From Afipia sp. Root123D2 (GTDB lineage: Bacteria > Pseudomonadota > Alphaproteobacteria > Rhizobiales > Xanthobacteraceae), in assembly GCF_001425835.1 (NCBI RefSeq), contig NZ_LMDP01000005.1, positions 124,001-188,000 on the forward strand: a stretch of DNA of 64,000 nt, in the 5' to 3' direction. A program made the position numbers and the translations under genes. Each line of letters starts with the position of its first letter. The stretch's first letter is position 1. The notes below the pieces were generated by a model. That model was not told the origin of the DNA, searched no databases, and was given only the letters and a program-made list of their open reading frames with translations. Positions 46,101 through 54,445 of the stretch are shown here, piece after piece.

Positions 46101-46333
46101 ACGAGGACCTCGATCTGTTCTGGCGTAAGGCCGGGCGCCTCGGTCTGGATGCCGACCTGGGGCGGTGCGAACTCCGGGAAAACGTCGTAGTTGGCGCCAG
46201 CAACCGAGAGGACGCCGTAGCCGAGCAGCACCAAGGCCATAGCCACGACGATGCCGCGGAAGCGGATCGCGAAACCGATGACATTCGCTTGCAAGCCGAA
46301 TGGTGTTGAATGATCAGGGTTTGCCGACGTCAT
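43130..46333 (-). CDS. RND efflux pump, heavy-metal (CzcA) type
   Basis: The start ATG 46333 overlaps the adaptor stop (ATGA), giving 1067 aa. The pump has the RND architecture: TM1 (~25-45), large periplasmic loop (~50-340), TM2-6, TM7 and a second loop (~560-870), then TM8-12. The TM4 signature (LGGLAIAIGEVVDDAVIGVENI) contains the proton-relay Asp pair and is of the CzcA/CusA-like HME group. The substrate is not evident. No outer-membrane factor is in the operon, so a TolC-like protein from elsewhere must complete it. Confidence 0.9.
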   Translation of the reverse strand: MTSANPDHSTPFGLQANVIGFAIRFRGIVVAMALVLLGYGVLSVAGANYDVFPEFAPPQVGIQTEAPGLTPEQIEVLVTQPIENAINGVPGVQSLRSTSIQGLSVITVIFAPGSDIYRDRQVVAERLAVAAQQLPAETGPPGMTPLTSSTSTILVAGLTSDTHSLMDLRTIADWTLRLRLLAVPGVAKVAVFGGDLRSLQVQVHSDQLIRYNLTLNDVLTVAKKATGVRGAGFIDTANQRIVFQTEGQSLQAEDVAHTVLLNQGASSVLLGDVAEVVYAPEPPIGGATIMGKPGVMLNVSGQYGANTVEVTQHVEEALASLRPGLEKAGIKFHGDLFRPANFINTATNNVRNSLLLGGILVIVVLFLFLFDLRTAAIACTAIPLSLLAAVIILDALGQSLNTMTLGGLAIAIGEVVDDAVIGVENIVRRLRENRRLPEPRPVGRVVLDASLEVRGAVIYATFAVILVFLPVLTLPGLAGRFFAPLGMAYIFAILASLVVALTVTPALSMLLLAGRGRRGEGAGAVAHDREPPVVRWTRGRYERILRGIAIHPRTAIAATLVFTVAGCAALPFFGSAFLPELQEGHFILHMSAVPGTSIAESERLGALVTKALIALPVVRSVAQHIGRAEKADDTAGTHESEFEVDLKSGLSGDQTEGAQADVRKALRGFAGVNFAVTPFLTERVEETLSGYTAAVVVNIFGDDLDTLDRAARDVARTVGGIQGATDVQLQSPPGMPQLTIRLRKKDVERWGFDAVDVLDLVRTAYQGDVVGQSYDGNRVFNVITVLDAESRNSITKVGDLALRAPSGSYVLLKQIADIYETAGRYQVSHLGGRRLQTVTANVAGRDVASFVRDAQAAVSANVELPSGVYVEFAGSAQAQAQSRRDLLIHSSIAAIGVVLLLSIVTRNWRNLLLVLVNLPFALVGGVLAVFATGGVLSLGSMVGFVTLFGITLRNSIMMISHYEHLVETDGMPWGLEAAIKGAGDRLTPILMTSLVTALGLLPLAIGMGDPGREIEGPMALVILGGLLTSMALNLLVLPALALRFGRFESAVDELGGGSPELAKQNSS

Positions 46334-47442
46334 TTCTTGTCCTCGCCGACCTGGATCTGTGACCGGAACTCCTCGGACAGCAAGATCTGCGCGCCCTGCG
46401 CCACAATCTCCGGGTCGGGGTATGGGAGGCTCTTGACCGAAACGATGAAACCGCCTCCGGGCGCGGGCACATCGGTTGGAATTTCGTGGCGCGTGAACGT
46501 GTCCGCGCCAGTGCGCAGATAGACCCATGCCCGCCCCGTCCACCACACGACCGCCGAGGCTGGAATTTCAATTCCATCGATGGGAGCACCGGACGGCAGG
46601 AACGCAAGGACGTTCATTCCCGGCAACAGATTGCTCGCGGCATCGGCCGCATAATAAAAACTCAGGCCTTGGATCTTCGGGTCCGTTTGCGTGGCGGCCG
46701 AGACAAAATCCACTTGATGGTGCGAGGCGCTTGCGCCGAATTGAACCGTCGCGGTCGACGGCGGCGTCATGGATGTTCCAGGCGGCAGTGTGATCTGGAG
46801 GAGGAAAGTCTGGCGCTCGATCAGATGCGTCACCAAAGGCCCACTCTCGACGAGCGCCTTGCCGATGACCGTTCCCCACTCCTGCAGCGCCGTTGCTTTT
46901 AGCGTTTTGACCTGGGCTTCTGCCGTTGCGACGCCGGCTTTATCCGCACCGAATGTGGCCTGGGCCGTCTGTAGCTGCGCCACAGTCGTGATGTTGTCCT
47001 TGGAAAGGGCCTGCGCGCGCTCGAAAGCCGCCTTCGATGCAACGATCTTAGCCTGAGCGCTCTGAAGCTGGGCGACGGCAGTTACATAATTGTTGTCCAG
47101 CGTAACCAGCTTGTCGAGGTCAAGCACTGTTCCGTAGGCGCGGACTTGCTCCTGGTACTGCGTCGACTTTGGTTTGGTAACATCGACTCCGCTCTGCCTA
47201 CGCGTTGCTGCGTCGAGGGTCACGACGGGCTGCCCTCGGCCGTCAGTCGACACGCGTAAGGGCGCTTTGACCGGACGTTCTCGCTCGGCTTCCATCGTTG
47301 CCTCGCCGCGTCCGGCAAGGAAACCCCAGACGACAAGCACGCCAAGACCTCCGATCGCCGCCAGAATAACCAGAAGCCGAACGATTCGACGCCCAGGTCC
47401 ACCAGGATTCTTGTGCTCACTACCGGACATGCTCACATCCAT
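46330..47442 (-). CDS. RND periplasmic adaptor subunit
   Basis: This 370-aa protein has a single N-terminal membrane anchor (residues ~21-43). A coiled-coil hairpin follows (about residues 125-190, with repeated AQLQSAQAKIVASKAAFERAQ-type heptads), then beta-barrel and membrane-proximal domains. It links the inner-membrane pump to an outer-membrane channel. The gene is 18 bases after the MFS gene and overlaps the pump gene. Confidence 0.88.
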   Translation of the reverse strand: MDVSMSGSEHKNPGGPGRRIVRLLVILAAIGGLGVLVVWGFLAGRGEATMEAERERPVKAPLRVSTDGRGQPVVTLDAATRRQSGVDVTKPKSTQYQEQVRAYGTVLDLDKLVTLDNNYVTAVAQLQSAQAKIVASKAAFERAQALSKDNITTVAQLQTAQATFGADKAGVATAEAQVKTLKATALQEWGTVIGKALVESGPLVTHLIERQTFLLQITLPPGTSMTPPSTATVQFGASASHHQVDFVSAATQTDPKIQGLSFYYAADAASNLLPGMNVLAFLPSGAPIDGIEIPASAVVWWTGRAWVYLRTGADTFTRHEIPTDVPAPGGGFIVSVKSLPYPDPEIVAQGAQILLSEEFRSQIQVGEDKK

Positions 47443-47460
47443 CGACAGTTTCCGATTGCT

Positions 47461-48681
47461 CTAAGCTGATGAGGTGTTGTCTGATCGGAATTGCTTTCGT
47501 AGAGCGAGCAGGCCGGCCAAAGCGATGGCGGTGAAAGCCGCGCCGGCCAGGAAGGTCGCGTTCGGGCCGTAGACATCCCAGAGCGCTCCGGCGACCACGC
47601 TGGCGACAAGCATGGCCACCCCGCTCGCGAGGTTGAACACTCCAAACGCGGTTCCGCGCAGATCGGCAGGCGCGGTGTCCGCCACCAGCGTTGCAAGCAG
47701 CCCTTGGGTCAGGCCCATGTGCAGGCCCCAAAACACCGCACCGAACAAAAGAATGGGCACTGACGTCGTGAGTGCCAGGAGCAGATCGGCGACCACGAGT
47801 GTAGCGACGCCGACGATCAGGACGCCCTGACGCCCGAACCAATCAGACAGCATGCCGGCCGGGTAAGCTGCGAGTGCGTAAGCAATGTTCATAACGACCA
47901 TGACGACGGGTACGATCGCAATCGCGAGACCTACATTCTGAGCCCGCAGAACCAGAAAGGCTTCGCTGAACCGAGCCAGCGTCAGCACCACCGCAACTGC
48001 TACCACGGCCCAGAATGGCCCTGAGAGCCGCCAGACATCGGCGAACTGCGGCTTGGGTCTTGCCGTAGCGTCAATGGCGCGTTCCGGCTCCGTCACCCCG
48101 AACGCCATCAGGCCGAACGCGATGAACGCCGGGATGACCGCGATCCAGAACACCGCGGCGTAATTGTCGCCGGTGAAAAGCATAAGCCCGATTGCGGCAA
48201 GCGGGCCGAGGAAGGCCCCGATCGTGTCGAGGGATTGTCTTAAACCAAAGCTTGCTCCTCGCAGCGGAGCGGGGGCGAGATCGGCCACCAGCGCGTCGCG
48301 CGGTGCGCCGCGAATACCCTTTCCCGCCCGGTCAAGGAATCGGGCGGTCACCACCCATTCAAGCGTCGTCGCGAGCGGGAAGATCGGTTTGGTGAGGGCA
48401 GCAAGACCGTAGCCGATAACGGCCAGCAGCTTGCGGCGACCCAACCAATCAGACAGCGCGCCGGAGAAAATTTTAGTGATCATCGCCGTCGATTCGGCGA
48501 CACCCTCGATGAGTCCGACCGTGAGTGTCGAGGCTCCAAGCACGGCGACGAGGTAGATCGGCAGGAGAGCGTGGATCATCTCGGATGAGAGATCCATGAA
48601 CATCGATACGAACCCAAGCGTCCAGATTCCGCGCGGCAGGTTTCGAAGCGCCGTCGAGGCGGCAAGAACCTGGTCAGCCAT
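47461..48681 (-). CDS. MFS transporter
   Basis: The protein is 406 aa from ATG 48681, with 12 predicted membrane segments and the MFS motif GALSDWLGRRK between TM2 and TM3, repeated in the second half (GMLSDWFGRQG). It overlaps the ChrB-like gene by 8 bases. MFS proteins of this kind often occur with ChrB-domain regulators in Alphaproteobacteria. The substrate may be a metal or an inhibitory compound, but nothing in the sequence decides it. Confidence 0.85.
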   Translation of the reverse strand: MADQVLAASTALRNLPRGIWTLGFVSMFMDLSSEMIHALLPIYLVAVLGASTLTVGLIEGVAESTAMITKIFSGALSDWLGRRKLLAVIGYGLAALTKPIFPLATTLEWVVTARFLDRAGKGIRGAPRDALVADLAPAPLRGASFGLRQSLDTIGAFLGPLAAIGLMLFTGDNYAAVFWIAVIPAFIAFGLMAFGVTEPERAIDATARPKPQFADVWRLSGPFWAVVAVAVVLTLARFSEAFLVLRAQNVGLAIAIVPVVMVVMNIAYALAAYPAGMLSDWFGRQGVLIVGVATLVVADLLLALTTSVPILLFGAVFWGLHMGLTQGLLATLVADTAPADLRGTAFGVFNLASGVAMLVASVVAGALWDVYGPNATFLAGAAFTAIALAGLLALRKQFRSDNTSSA

Positions 48682-49270
48682 CCCGCAGTCTCCCTCGCTT
48701 CTTGAGCGGGGAATTCGGAGTCGCGGTATCCGACGAACCAGCGCTGTCATCAGCCGCGTCTACAACACCCTCTTGCGTATAGACCGCGCCGGCGAAGGTT
48801 CGCAAAGCGGCGCCAGAGGTCTCGAGCGTTTCGTTCGCCACTTGCATTCGAGCGTTGGGGAAAAAGTCGCGCGCCTTGATCTTGGCGAGCCAGGCAGAAA
48901 GCTTGTCGAGGTCGTCCTCGATCTCTTCAAGTTCTGCAAATGTGAATTTCCGGCGCCGGGTCTCCTTTTCGATCTCGGCGAGAAATTCGCCGGAGCGCTC
49001 GGCGAACTCGTCGTATTCGCGTGCTCGGTCCGCCTGAAACCGAGCAATAATGGCTTGCTCTTCTTCCTCGCTGGTCGCAGTCGTCGAGAAGACGGTGGCG
49101 CTGCCGCCTTGCGCGCGAACCATCTCGACAAGCTGCGCATAGAGCAGTTTGTGCTCGTCCGTAACTGTTAAAATCCACGCCCCATTCAGCACGCTGGCAG
49201 CTCCGGCGGCACGAAGACGCCGCCACAGCGCCACGCGCCCGCTGGAGGGGGCAGCCGGAAGCTGCGCCAA
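48674..49270 (-). CDS. ChrB-like N-terminal domain protein, possible regulator
   Basis: This ~198-aa protein resembles the ChrB N-terminal domain (PSSGRVALWRRLRAAGAASVLNGAWIL, then a long charged helix region). ChrB senses chromate and controls efflux genes. Here it leads the MFS-adaptor-pump operon. The start is unresolved. TTG 49270 is the farthest canonical codon, but family-like residues (QWLLFL) continue upstream in frame with no ATG or GTG, so a rare start codon may be used. Inverted repeats lie just upstream. Confidence 0.68.
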   Translation of the reverse strand: MAQLPAAPSSGRVALWRRLRAAGAASVLNGAWILTVTDEHKLLYAQLVEMVRAQGGSATVFSTTATSEEEEQAIIARFQADRAREYDEFAERSGEFLAEIEKETRRRKFTFAELEEIEDDLDKLSAWLAKIKARDFFPNARMQVANETLETSGAALRTFAGAVYTQEGVVDAADDSAGSSDTATPNSPLKKRGRLRDG

Positions 49271-49286
49271 GAACAGAAGCCACTGA

Positions 49287-49363
49287 CCGGTAATGTGTTC
49301 TCTCCGACCTCCGAAACAGGTGTTGCATTACCGGGGTTCTCAGACGGATGCAACACCTGTTTC
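49287..49363. promoter_or_regulatory. Nested inverted repeats upstream of the chrB-like gene
   Basis: A perfect 16-base inverted repeat (GAAACAGGTGTTGCAT at 49313-49328, complement at 49348-49363) has a 19-base spacer. A second 9-base pair, CCGGTAATG (49287-49295) and CATTACCGG (49326-49334), overlaps its left arm. The two stems are mutually exclusive in RNA; in DNA they could be operators. The rest of 49364-49605 holds no gene. Confidence 0.6.
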
Positions 49364-49605
49364 ATTGCTATTGCAAAGATGCAGGGCATCCGCCAGTTGT
49401 TGCATTCCACGCCGAACATTGACCTCCCAAGCCCTGTTGCAAGCGACTTGGCGGCAGGGATCAGTTGTGATCCGCCTTAATTGCCTTCGGCAGCGTCTAA
49501 AAATTACAAAGCAGTTTCAATCACGTAAGATTTCAAAATGTTATTCTGAATGGCGCGCCACGTTCACAAGAGCCTTCCTAATTTATTCGCCTATTTGACG
49601 ATCGG

Positions 49606-51042
49606 TTATCCGTCGGCGCGCACTGACCCTACAGGCGGTTTAATGAAGGAGGCCGTCTCTCGTTTTATATACTGACCGAAACCTTTGCTGCCGATCAGTT
49701 CGCCATCCTTAACGATACATTGGCCGCGCACCATCGTCAGTTCAGGCCATCCTGTGACGTTGAGGCCCTCATACGGCGTGTAATCCGAGCCATCCTTCAG
49801 AAGCGCGTGGGTGAGTGTCACCTTTTTCTTCGGATCCCAGATAGCAATATCTGCATCGGATCCCACTGCGATCGTGCCTTTGCGCGGGTAGAGGCCGTAG
49901 GTTTTGGCATGATTGGTCGAGGTCAGCGCGACGAAGCGATTCAGGTCAATGCGGCCTCTGTTGACGCCTTCCGAAAACAGGATGGGCAAGCGTGTTGCCA
50001 CTCCCGGAATGCCATTCGGCACCCAGCGAAAACTTGTTCTGCCTTTTGCGGTCAACTTGCCCTGTGAATCGTTATAACGAAACGGGCAATGGTCTGAGGA
50101 AAAAACCGAGAACACGCCAGTCTGGATACCCTCCCAGCACGCCGCTTGGCTGGCCTCGTCGCGTGGTGGCGGCGAGCAGACGTATTTGGCGCCTTCCATA
50201 TTGAGTCCGTCGAGGTCCTTCTCCGTCAGCATGAGGTATTGCGGGCAGGTTTCGCCGGATACGCTCAAGCCCTTGGCTTGAGCACGGCGGATTTCCTCCA
50301 TCGACTCGCGATTTGAAACATGAACGATCATCACGTTCACGCCGATGAGTTCCGCCAGCGAGATTGCGCGGTGCGTTGCTTCGCGCTCGACCACGATTGG
50401 CCGGGAAGTCGCATGATAACGCGGCGAGGTTTTCCCCGCGAGCTCAAGCCGGTCGGTGAGGAAGCGGATGGCGTCATAGTTCTCGGCATGAACCATGACA
50501 AGCGCGCCCGTTTCGCGCGCGACGCTCATGACTTCCAATATTTCCCTATCGGCGAGCGCGAGGCCTTCGTAGGTCATGAAGACCTTGAACGAGGTATACC
50601 CATCGGCAACAAGCCCCGGCAACTCCTGCCCGAGCATCTGCTCGGTGGGGTCGGAAATGATGAGATGGAAGGAGGTGTCGATATGGCAATTGCCTTCAGC
50701 GAGAGCGTGATAATCCTTCAATGCCTGGCGCAGCGATTGTCCTTTCTCCTGCAAGCAAAAAGGCAGAATTGTTGTATTGCCGCCGAATGCAGCCGATCGC
50801 GTTGCGCTCTCGAAGTCATCCGCCATGACGACATCGGGGCCCGACGGTTGCGATATATGAACATGGCTGTCGATGCCGCCGGGCAGCACCAGCCTGCCGG
50901 TGGCGTCAATGAACTGGTCGGCAGTACCAAGGTCATGTCCGAGGGCAGCGATGCGTCCGTCGCGGATGCCGATATCGCAGGAAAAGATGTCCGACGCGGT
51001 CGCGATCGTGCCGGCTCGAATGATGGTGTCGAATTTTGCCAT
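49606..51042 (-). CDS. hydA: Dihydropyrimidinase / hydantoinase
   Basis: This 478-aa cyclic amidohydrolase keeps all metal ligands of the family: His60 and His62 (SHVHI), the carbamylated Lys153 (SFKVFMTYEG), His185 (MVHAEN), His241 (IVHVSN) and Asp317 (SSDHCP). It opens hydantoin or dihydropyrimidine rings to N-carbamoyl amino acids. The start follows GGAGGGCACC. No N-carbamoylase is in the window, so the next step must be encoded elsewhere. It is 51 bases from the upstream racemase-superfamily gene. Confidence 0.92.
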   Translation of the reverse strand: MAKFDTIIRAGTIATASDIFSCDIGIRDGRIAALGHDLGTADQFIDATGRLVLPGGIDSHVHISQPSGPDVVMADDFESATRSAAFGGNTTILPFCLQEKGQSLRQALKDYHALAEGNCHIDTSFHLIISDPTEQMLGQELPGLVADGYTSFKVFMTYEGLALADREILEVMSVARETGALVMVHAENYDAIRFLTDRLELAGKTSPRYHATSRPIVVEREATHRAISLAELIGVNVMIVHVSNRESMEEIRRAQAKGLSVSGETCPQYLMLTEKDLDGLNMEGAKYVCSPPPRDEASQAACWEGIQTGVFSVFSSDHCPFRYNDSQGKLTAKGRTSFRWVPNGIPGVATRLPILFSEGVNRGRIDLNRFVALTSTNHAKTYGLYPRKGTIAVGSDADIAIWDPKKKVTLTHALLKDGSDYTPYEGLNVTGWPELTMVRGQCIVKDGELIGSKGFGQYIKRETASFIKPPVGSVRADG

Positions 51043-51093
51043 GGTGCCCTCCTCACTGCGGGCCGGTGTGATACAACATCCTCGACACCGACG

Positions 51094-51837
51094 TCATGGT
51101 TGAGCCGAAAGCCGGGCATCCTGGAACAGGCTGCCCCAGCCCTTGACCCGCCGAGGGTCGGCGCTGGCCAGAACAAGGCTCTTCCAAACGGCCGTCGCGA
51201 TCGAGTCATAGACCGGAATGCCGAGTTTTGCTTCCAGCAATTGAGCAAGCGGAGCTCCGCGCATGTTCGTGCACACGATCGCGACTGCCTCGCATCCCGC
51301 TTTTTCAACCGAACCGATCATCTCTGCTATGGTGTGCTCGCTGACTTCCGCGAACGAAAAATTATCGCGGAGACCGCTATGCCGTTCTGCCGAGCAGATA
51401 ATGCCGGCGGATTTCCAGTTCGCGATGATCTTCGCCTGAACGTCGTCGGTATAGGGGGTCACAAGACCGATCCGCCTCACACGTGTTCGCTCAAATATTT
51501 CCCGAAATGCCAATACGGATGTGCAGGCGGCAATACCGGTCGAGGAGGTGATGCGTTCGCAAAGTCGCTCATCGCGGTCGAAACCAAGCCAGCTCGCGGA
51601 TGTGCCGTTCCAGGAAATCACATCGACCTTGGCATGGGCGAGAAGTTCCGCCGCGCGCAATATCTCGGTGTCGTCGAACTGCTTCAACGCCTGATCCGAC
51701 AATGCGATTTCGGTTACCTTGAAGCGGCCAAAATGAACGCTGACCTCCGGAAGTCCCGCGACCATCTGCGTGCTGATGGGCTCGAGGACGGTGTTGGACG
51801 AGGGGGTCAACATTCCGAGACGCAGGCGCGTGTTCAT
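51094..51837 (-). CDS. Asp/Glu racemase-superfamily protein (maleate isomerase / arylmalonate decarboxylase-like)
   Basis: This 247-aa protein has the superfamily fold, with a Cys in VCTNMRG (residue 189) as the likely catalytic residue. The first catalytic position reads NGTSASW (residues ~77-83), without the Cys expected in two-cysteine racemases and maleate isomerases. The GTS pattern is like arylmalonate decarboxylase, which uses one Cys. It lies in the hydantoinase cluster. Its exact reaction is open. Confidence 0.75.
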   Translation of the reverse strand: MNTRLRLGMLTPSSNTVLEPISTQMVAGLPEVSVHFGRFKVTEIALSDQALKQFDDTEILRAAELLAHAKVDVISWNGTSASWLGFDRDERLCERITSSTGIAACTSVLAFREIFERTRVRRIGLVTPYTDDVQAKIIANWKSAGIICSAERHSGLRDNFSFAEVSEHTIAEMIGSVEKAGCEAVAIVCTNMRGAPLAQLLEAKLGIPVYDSIATAVWKSLVLASADPRRVKGWGSLFQDARLSAQP

Positions 51838-51958
51838 GAAGTTCTCCGGAGAGCATTGCGAAAGCTCGAATAATGGTCAGGTAGCTTCGCTAATGCGAAT
51901 GGTCATCCGACGCCGTCGGTCTGCGTCGATGACCGGATGATACTGGATGATTCGGAGT

Positions 51959-51990
51959 GATGAGCCTCGCATTCACGAGCGAGGCTCATC
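51959..51990 (-). terminator. Strong hairpin downstream of the MFS gene
   Basis: GATGAGCCTCGC and GCGAGGCTCATC form a perfect 12-base stem around an 8-base loop, 10 bases past the MFS stop. No T-run follows, so it may be a transcript-stabilising hairpin or a weak terminator. Confidence 0.5.
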
Positions 51991-51999
51991 GAGTCCGAT

Positions 52000-53304
52000 C
52001 TAAACCGGAAGTTTCCGGCTGTAGTCGATTGCAGTCGAGCAAACGAGCAGCGCTACGCCCGCGGCGGCGAAGAACATCAAAGCGAGGTAGTAGGATCCCG
52101 TGAACTGAACAATGAAACCTACGATAATCGGGACAGTGACGCCGGCGATGTTACCGCCGAGATTCATGCAACCGCCCAAAAATCCCGCCCGATTTCGCGT
52201 GGCAAGAATGGATGGGATGGCCCAATACATTCCGCACCAGCGCAGGAAGAACAGCGTCGAAGATAGCAGCGCAACGACGATTACGGCGTCCTTCACGTAG
52301 GCAACCGAGAAGATTGAGATGGTTGCGACGATTGCAGCGATGCCGAACAGAGTTCTAAAGACGGTGTTGGGTTGACCGCCACGTTCCCGCCAAACGTCGG
52401 CAATCTGTCCCCCGACGAGTTCCCCAATGAATCCGGCGAAAAACATGATGAACAGAGCCCCGCCCAGCTGCTTGATGTCGAGGCCGTGAACCTTGAAGAG
52501 GTAGGTCGGCATCCACGTCAGCAGTCCGTAAAACACGGTGTTGAAGAACATCCATCCCAAACACATGCACCAGACAGACTTGTACGCGAAGTAGGCGCCA
52601 ATCCCGCGGCCAGACGACACCGGATCATTCAAATCCTCCAATGCGTGGGCGGTTTCAATATGCTTCGCCTCGGCTTCATTGACGGACGGGTGCTCGCTTG
52701 GACTATTGCGAATGTACCACCAGGCAAGGGCGCCGCAGAGAACCGTACCGATTCCAGCGACCGCAAAAGAAATCCGCCAGGAATCGAACGCGGCGATAAG
52801 GCCGGCAATGACAAGTGCGCCCAGCGCCGCGCCAAGCGGCGCGCCACCATCAAGCAGCGTGGCGCCACGCGCGCGCTCGTTTGGCGTCATCCACATCGCA
52901 TTGAGCTTGCCGCCGGCGGGATAGATCGGCGCTTCCGCCGCCCCGAGTCCCAAGCGGGTTAAGATAAGCATGAACGAACTTGTTGAGGCGGCTGCGATCG
53001 CCTGAAAGAAACCCCAACCAATCGTCGCTGCTGCAATGACGATGCGCGGCTTGTATCGGTCCGCCAGCATGCCGCCGGGGATTTGCATCAGGGCATAAGT
53101 CCAGAAGAACGAGCTCAGAATAAATCCCTGAGCTGCGGCATCGAGACCAAACTCCTTGGAAATGAGCGGCATCGCAACGGAGAGGGAGGCACGATCGATG
53201 TAATTGATCGTGATCAGAAACAACATCAAAACGAAAATCTTCCAGCGTACGCCGGTCTTTTGCTGCGAGCCTTCCGCTGAGATCACATCGCCTTGCGCAG
53301 TCAT
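52000..53304 (-). CDS. MFS transporter, anion:cation symporter type
   Basis: ATG 53304 after GGAGGAACAA gives 434 aa, removing an implausible N-terminal extension. Twelve membrane segments are visible. The N-terminus (FLITINYIDRASLSVAMPLISKEFGL) and GGMLADRYKPR motif are typical of the ACS family that imports sugar acids and other organic anions. In this cluster it probably imports the hydantoin-type or dicarboxylate substrate. A GntR operator at 53444-53460 lies in front. Confidence 0.88.
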   Translation of the reverse strand: MTAQGDVISAEGSQQKTGVRWKIFVLMLFLITINYIDRASLSVAMPLISKEFGLDAAAQGFILSSFFWTYALMQIPGGMLADRYKPRIVIAAATIGWGFFQAIAAASTSSFMLILTRLGLGAAEAPIYPAGGKLNAMWMTPNERARGATLLDGGAPLGAALGALVIAGLIAAFDSWRISFAVAGIGTVLCGALAWWYIRNSPSEHPSVNEAEAKHIETAHALEDLNDPVSSGRGIGAYFAYKSVWCMCLGWMFFNTVFYGLLTWMPTYLFKVHGLDIKQLGGALFIMFFAGFIGELVGGQIADVWRERGGQPNTVFRTLFGIAAIVATISIFSVAYVKDAVIVVALLSSTLFFLRWCGMYWAIPSILATRNRAGFLGGCMNLGGNIAGVTVPIIVGFIVQFTGSYYLALMFFAAAGVALLVCSTAIDYSRKLPV

Positions 53305-53443
53305 TTGTTCCTCCAATGTTGAGTCATCTAAGCCATGCGGCCTCCTCTTGATTGAGAGACCTGCATGCGACCGTGCCCGAACCGTCAGAAATCCCGATAG
53401 CCGCTGCAAAGCTGCAGCACAAACGGGCAGAACACAACATTTT

Positions 53444-53460
53444 TTGTATTCTGCATACAA
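53444..53460. promoter_or_regulatory. GntR/FCD operator 1
   Basis: TTGTATTCTGCATACAA, with TTGTAT/ATACAA arms, differs at one base from the site at 54317-54333. It is 140 bases before the MFS start, between that gene and the regulator gene. Confidence 0.75.
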
Positions 53461-53507
53461 TTTTTTTGAGGAATATATTCCGAATGACATGAAGACGATG
53501 TGGCTCG

Positions 53508-54257
53508 TTAGCGGTTTGCGTCTCTGACAGGACTTGTTGGTTGGTGAATATTCCTGCGGGAACGTAGTTCCTTGTTGACCGTTCGGCCGGTATGCAAGAC
53601 GTGTTGCGTCAACGCACGGGCCGCGGCAGCGCCGTCGCGCTTCTTGAGCGCTTTTAAAATTTCCCGATGCTCCATGACGGAATCATCCCAGCGCGAGCGA
53701 GACGACAAAGCGAAGTAGCGTGCACGCTCAGCGCGGGCAAGGAGCCCGTCGTGCGTCGATTTCAAGACCGCATTTTTGGCACACGCAACAATGTAGCTGT
53801 GGATCTCCTGATTGATTTTGAAGTAATCATCCAGCCGGCCATCTTCGTGATGGGTCTCCATCCGATCCTGGAGCTGTGTCAGCCGCCGCAACTCTGCAGA
53901 TGTCATGCGTGATGCCGCGAGTTCAGCGGCAATGCCTTCAAGAGCGCTGATGACCTCGAAGATTTCGTCGATCTCGACCGGTCGTAATGGTGCGATTTGC
54001 GCGCTCCGGTTGGATCTCAACTCGAGCAACCCTTCTGCCGCCAGTAGCTTGAGTGCCTCGCGAAGGGGAGTCCGGGAAATTCCGAGCTCTTCGCTGAGCT
54101 TGGTTTCGAGGATTGCCACGCCGGGAGCGAGATCGCCGCGGACAATCAATGTGCGCAGCCGCGCCAGAGCCTGTTCATGGAGCGCAACCCGTTCAGGCAG
54201 TTTCCGGGCGGCGGCGCGAACTTCTTTGACTCGTGTTACAGCAGTCCGAGGTGTCAT
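53508..54257 (-). CDS. GntR-family regulator with FCD domain
   Basis: This 249-aa protein has a winged HTH (residues ~25-90, LEAKLSEELGISRTPLREALKLLAAEGLLELR-type pattern) and an all-helical FCD ligand-binding domain with metal-binding His and Asp residues. It probably senses a pathway metabolite and represses the transporter and racemase genes through two near-identical operators on both sides of its gene. Confidence 0.9.
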   Translation of the reverse strand: MTPRTAVTRVKEVRAAARKLPERVALHEQALARLRTLIVRGDLAPGVAILETKLSEELGISRTPLREALKLLAAEGLLELRSNRSAQIAPLRPVEIDEIFEVISALEGIAAELAASRMTSAELRRLTQLQDRMETHHEDGRLDDYFKINQEIHSYIVACAKNAVLKSTHDGLLARAERARYFALSSRSRWDDSVMEHREILKALKKRDGAAAARALTQHVLHTGRTVNKELRSRRNIHQPTSPVRDANR

Positions 54258-54316
54258 TCACCACTCCATCCAACCTGCACTGTGTCTGAAACAATATAGA
54301 GGCGTTCTCAATCCAT

Positions 54317-54333
54317 TTGTATACTGCATACAA
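54317..54333. promoter_or_regulatory. GntR/FCD operator 2
   Basis: TTGTATACTGCATACAA lies in the divergent gap between the regulator gene and the racemase-family gene, so it can control both. The central 5 bases are ACTGC. Confidence 0.78.
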
Positions 54334-54445
54334 AAATTTGTTTGCAGATCGTGTGTTCTTAGGTATTTGCTCTGACAGACGGACCGTGACAGCTCCCGTG
54401 CCGGAAGCTGCGGCAGATCGATCGGACTAAAGGACTTCGTCCCGC

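Noticed and set aside
50320-51873. 517-codon open frame on + opposite the hydantoinase and racemase-superfamily genes
   Set aside because: It spans two real genes on the other strand and has no motif of its own.
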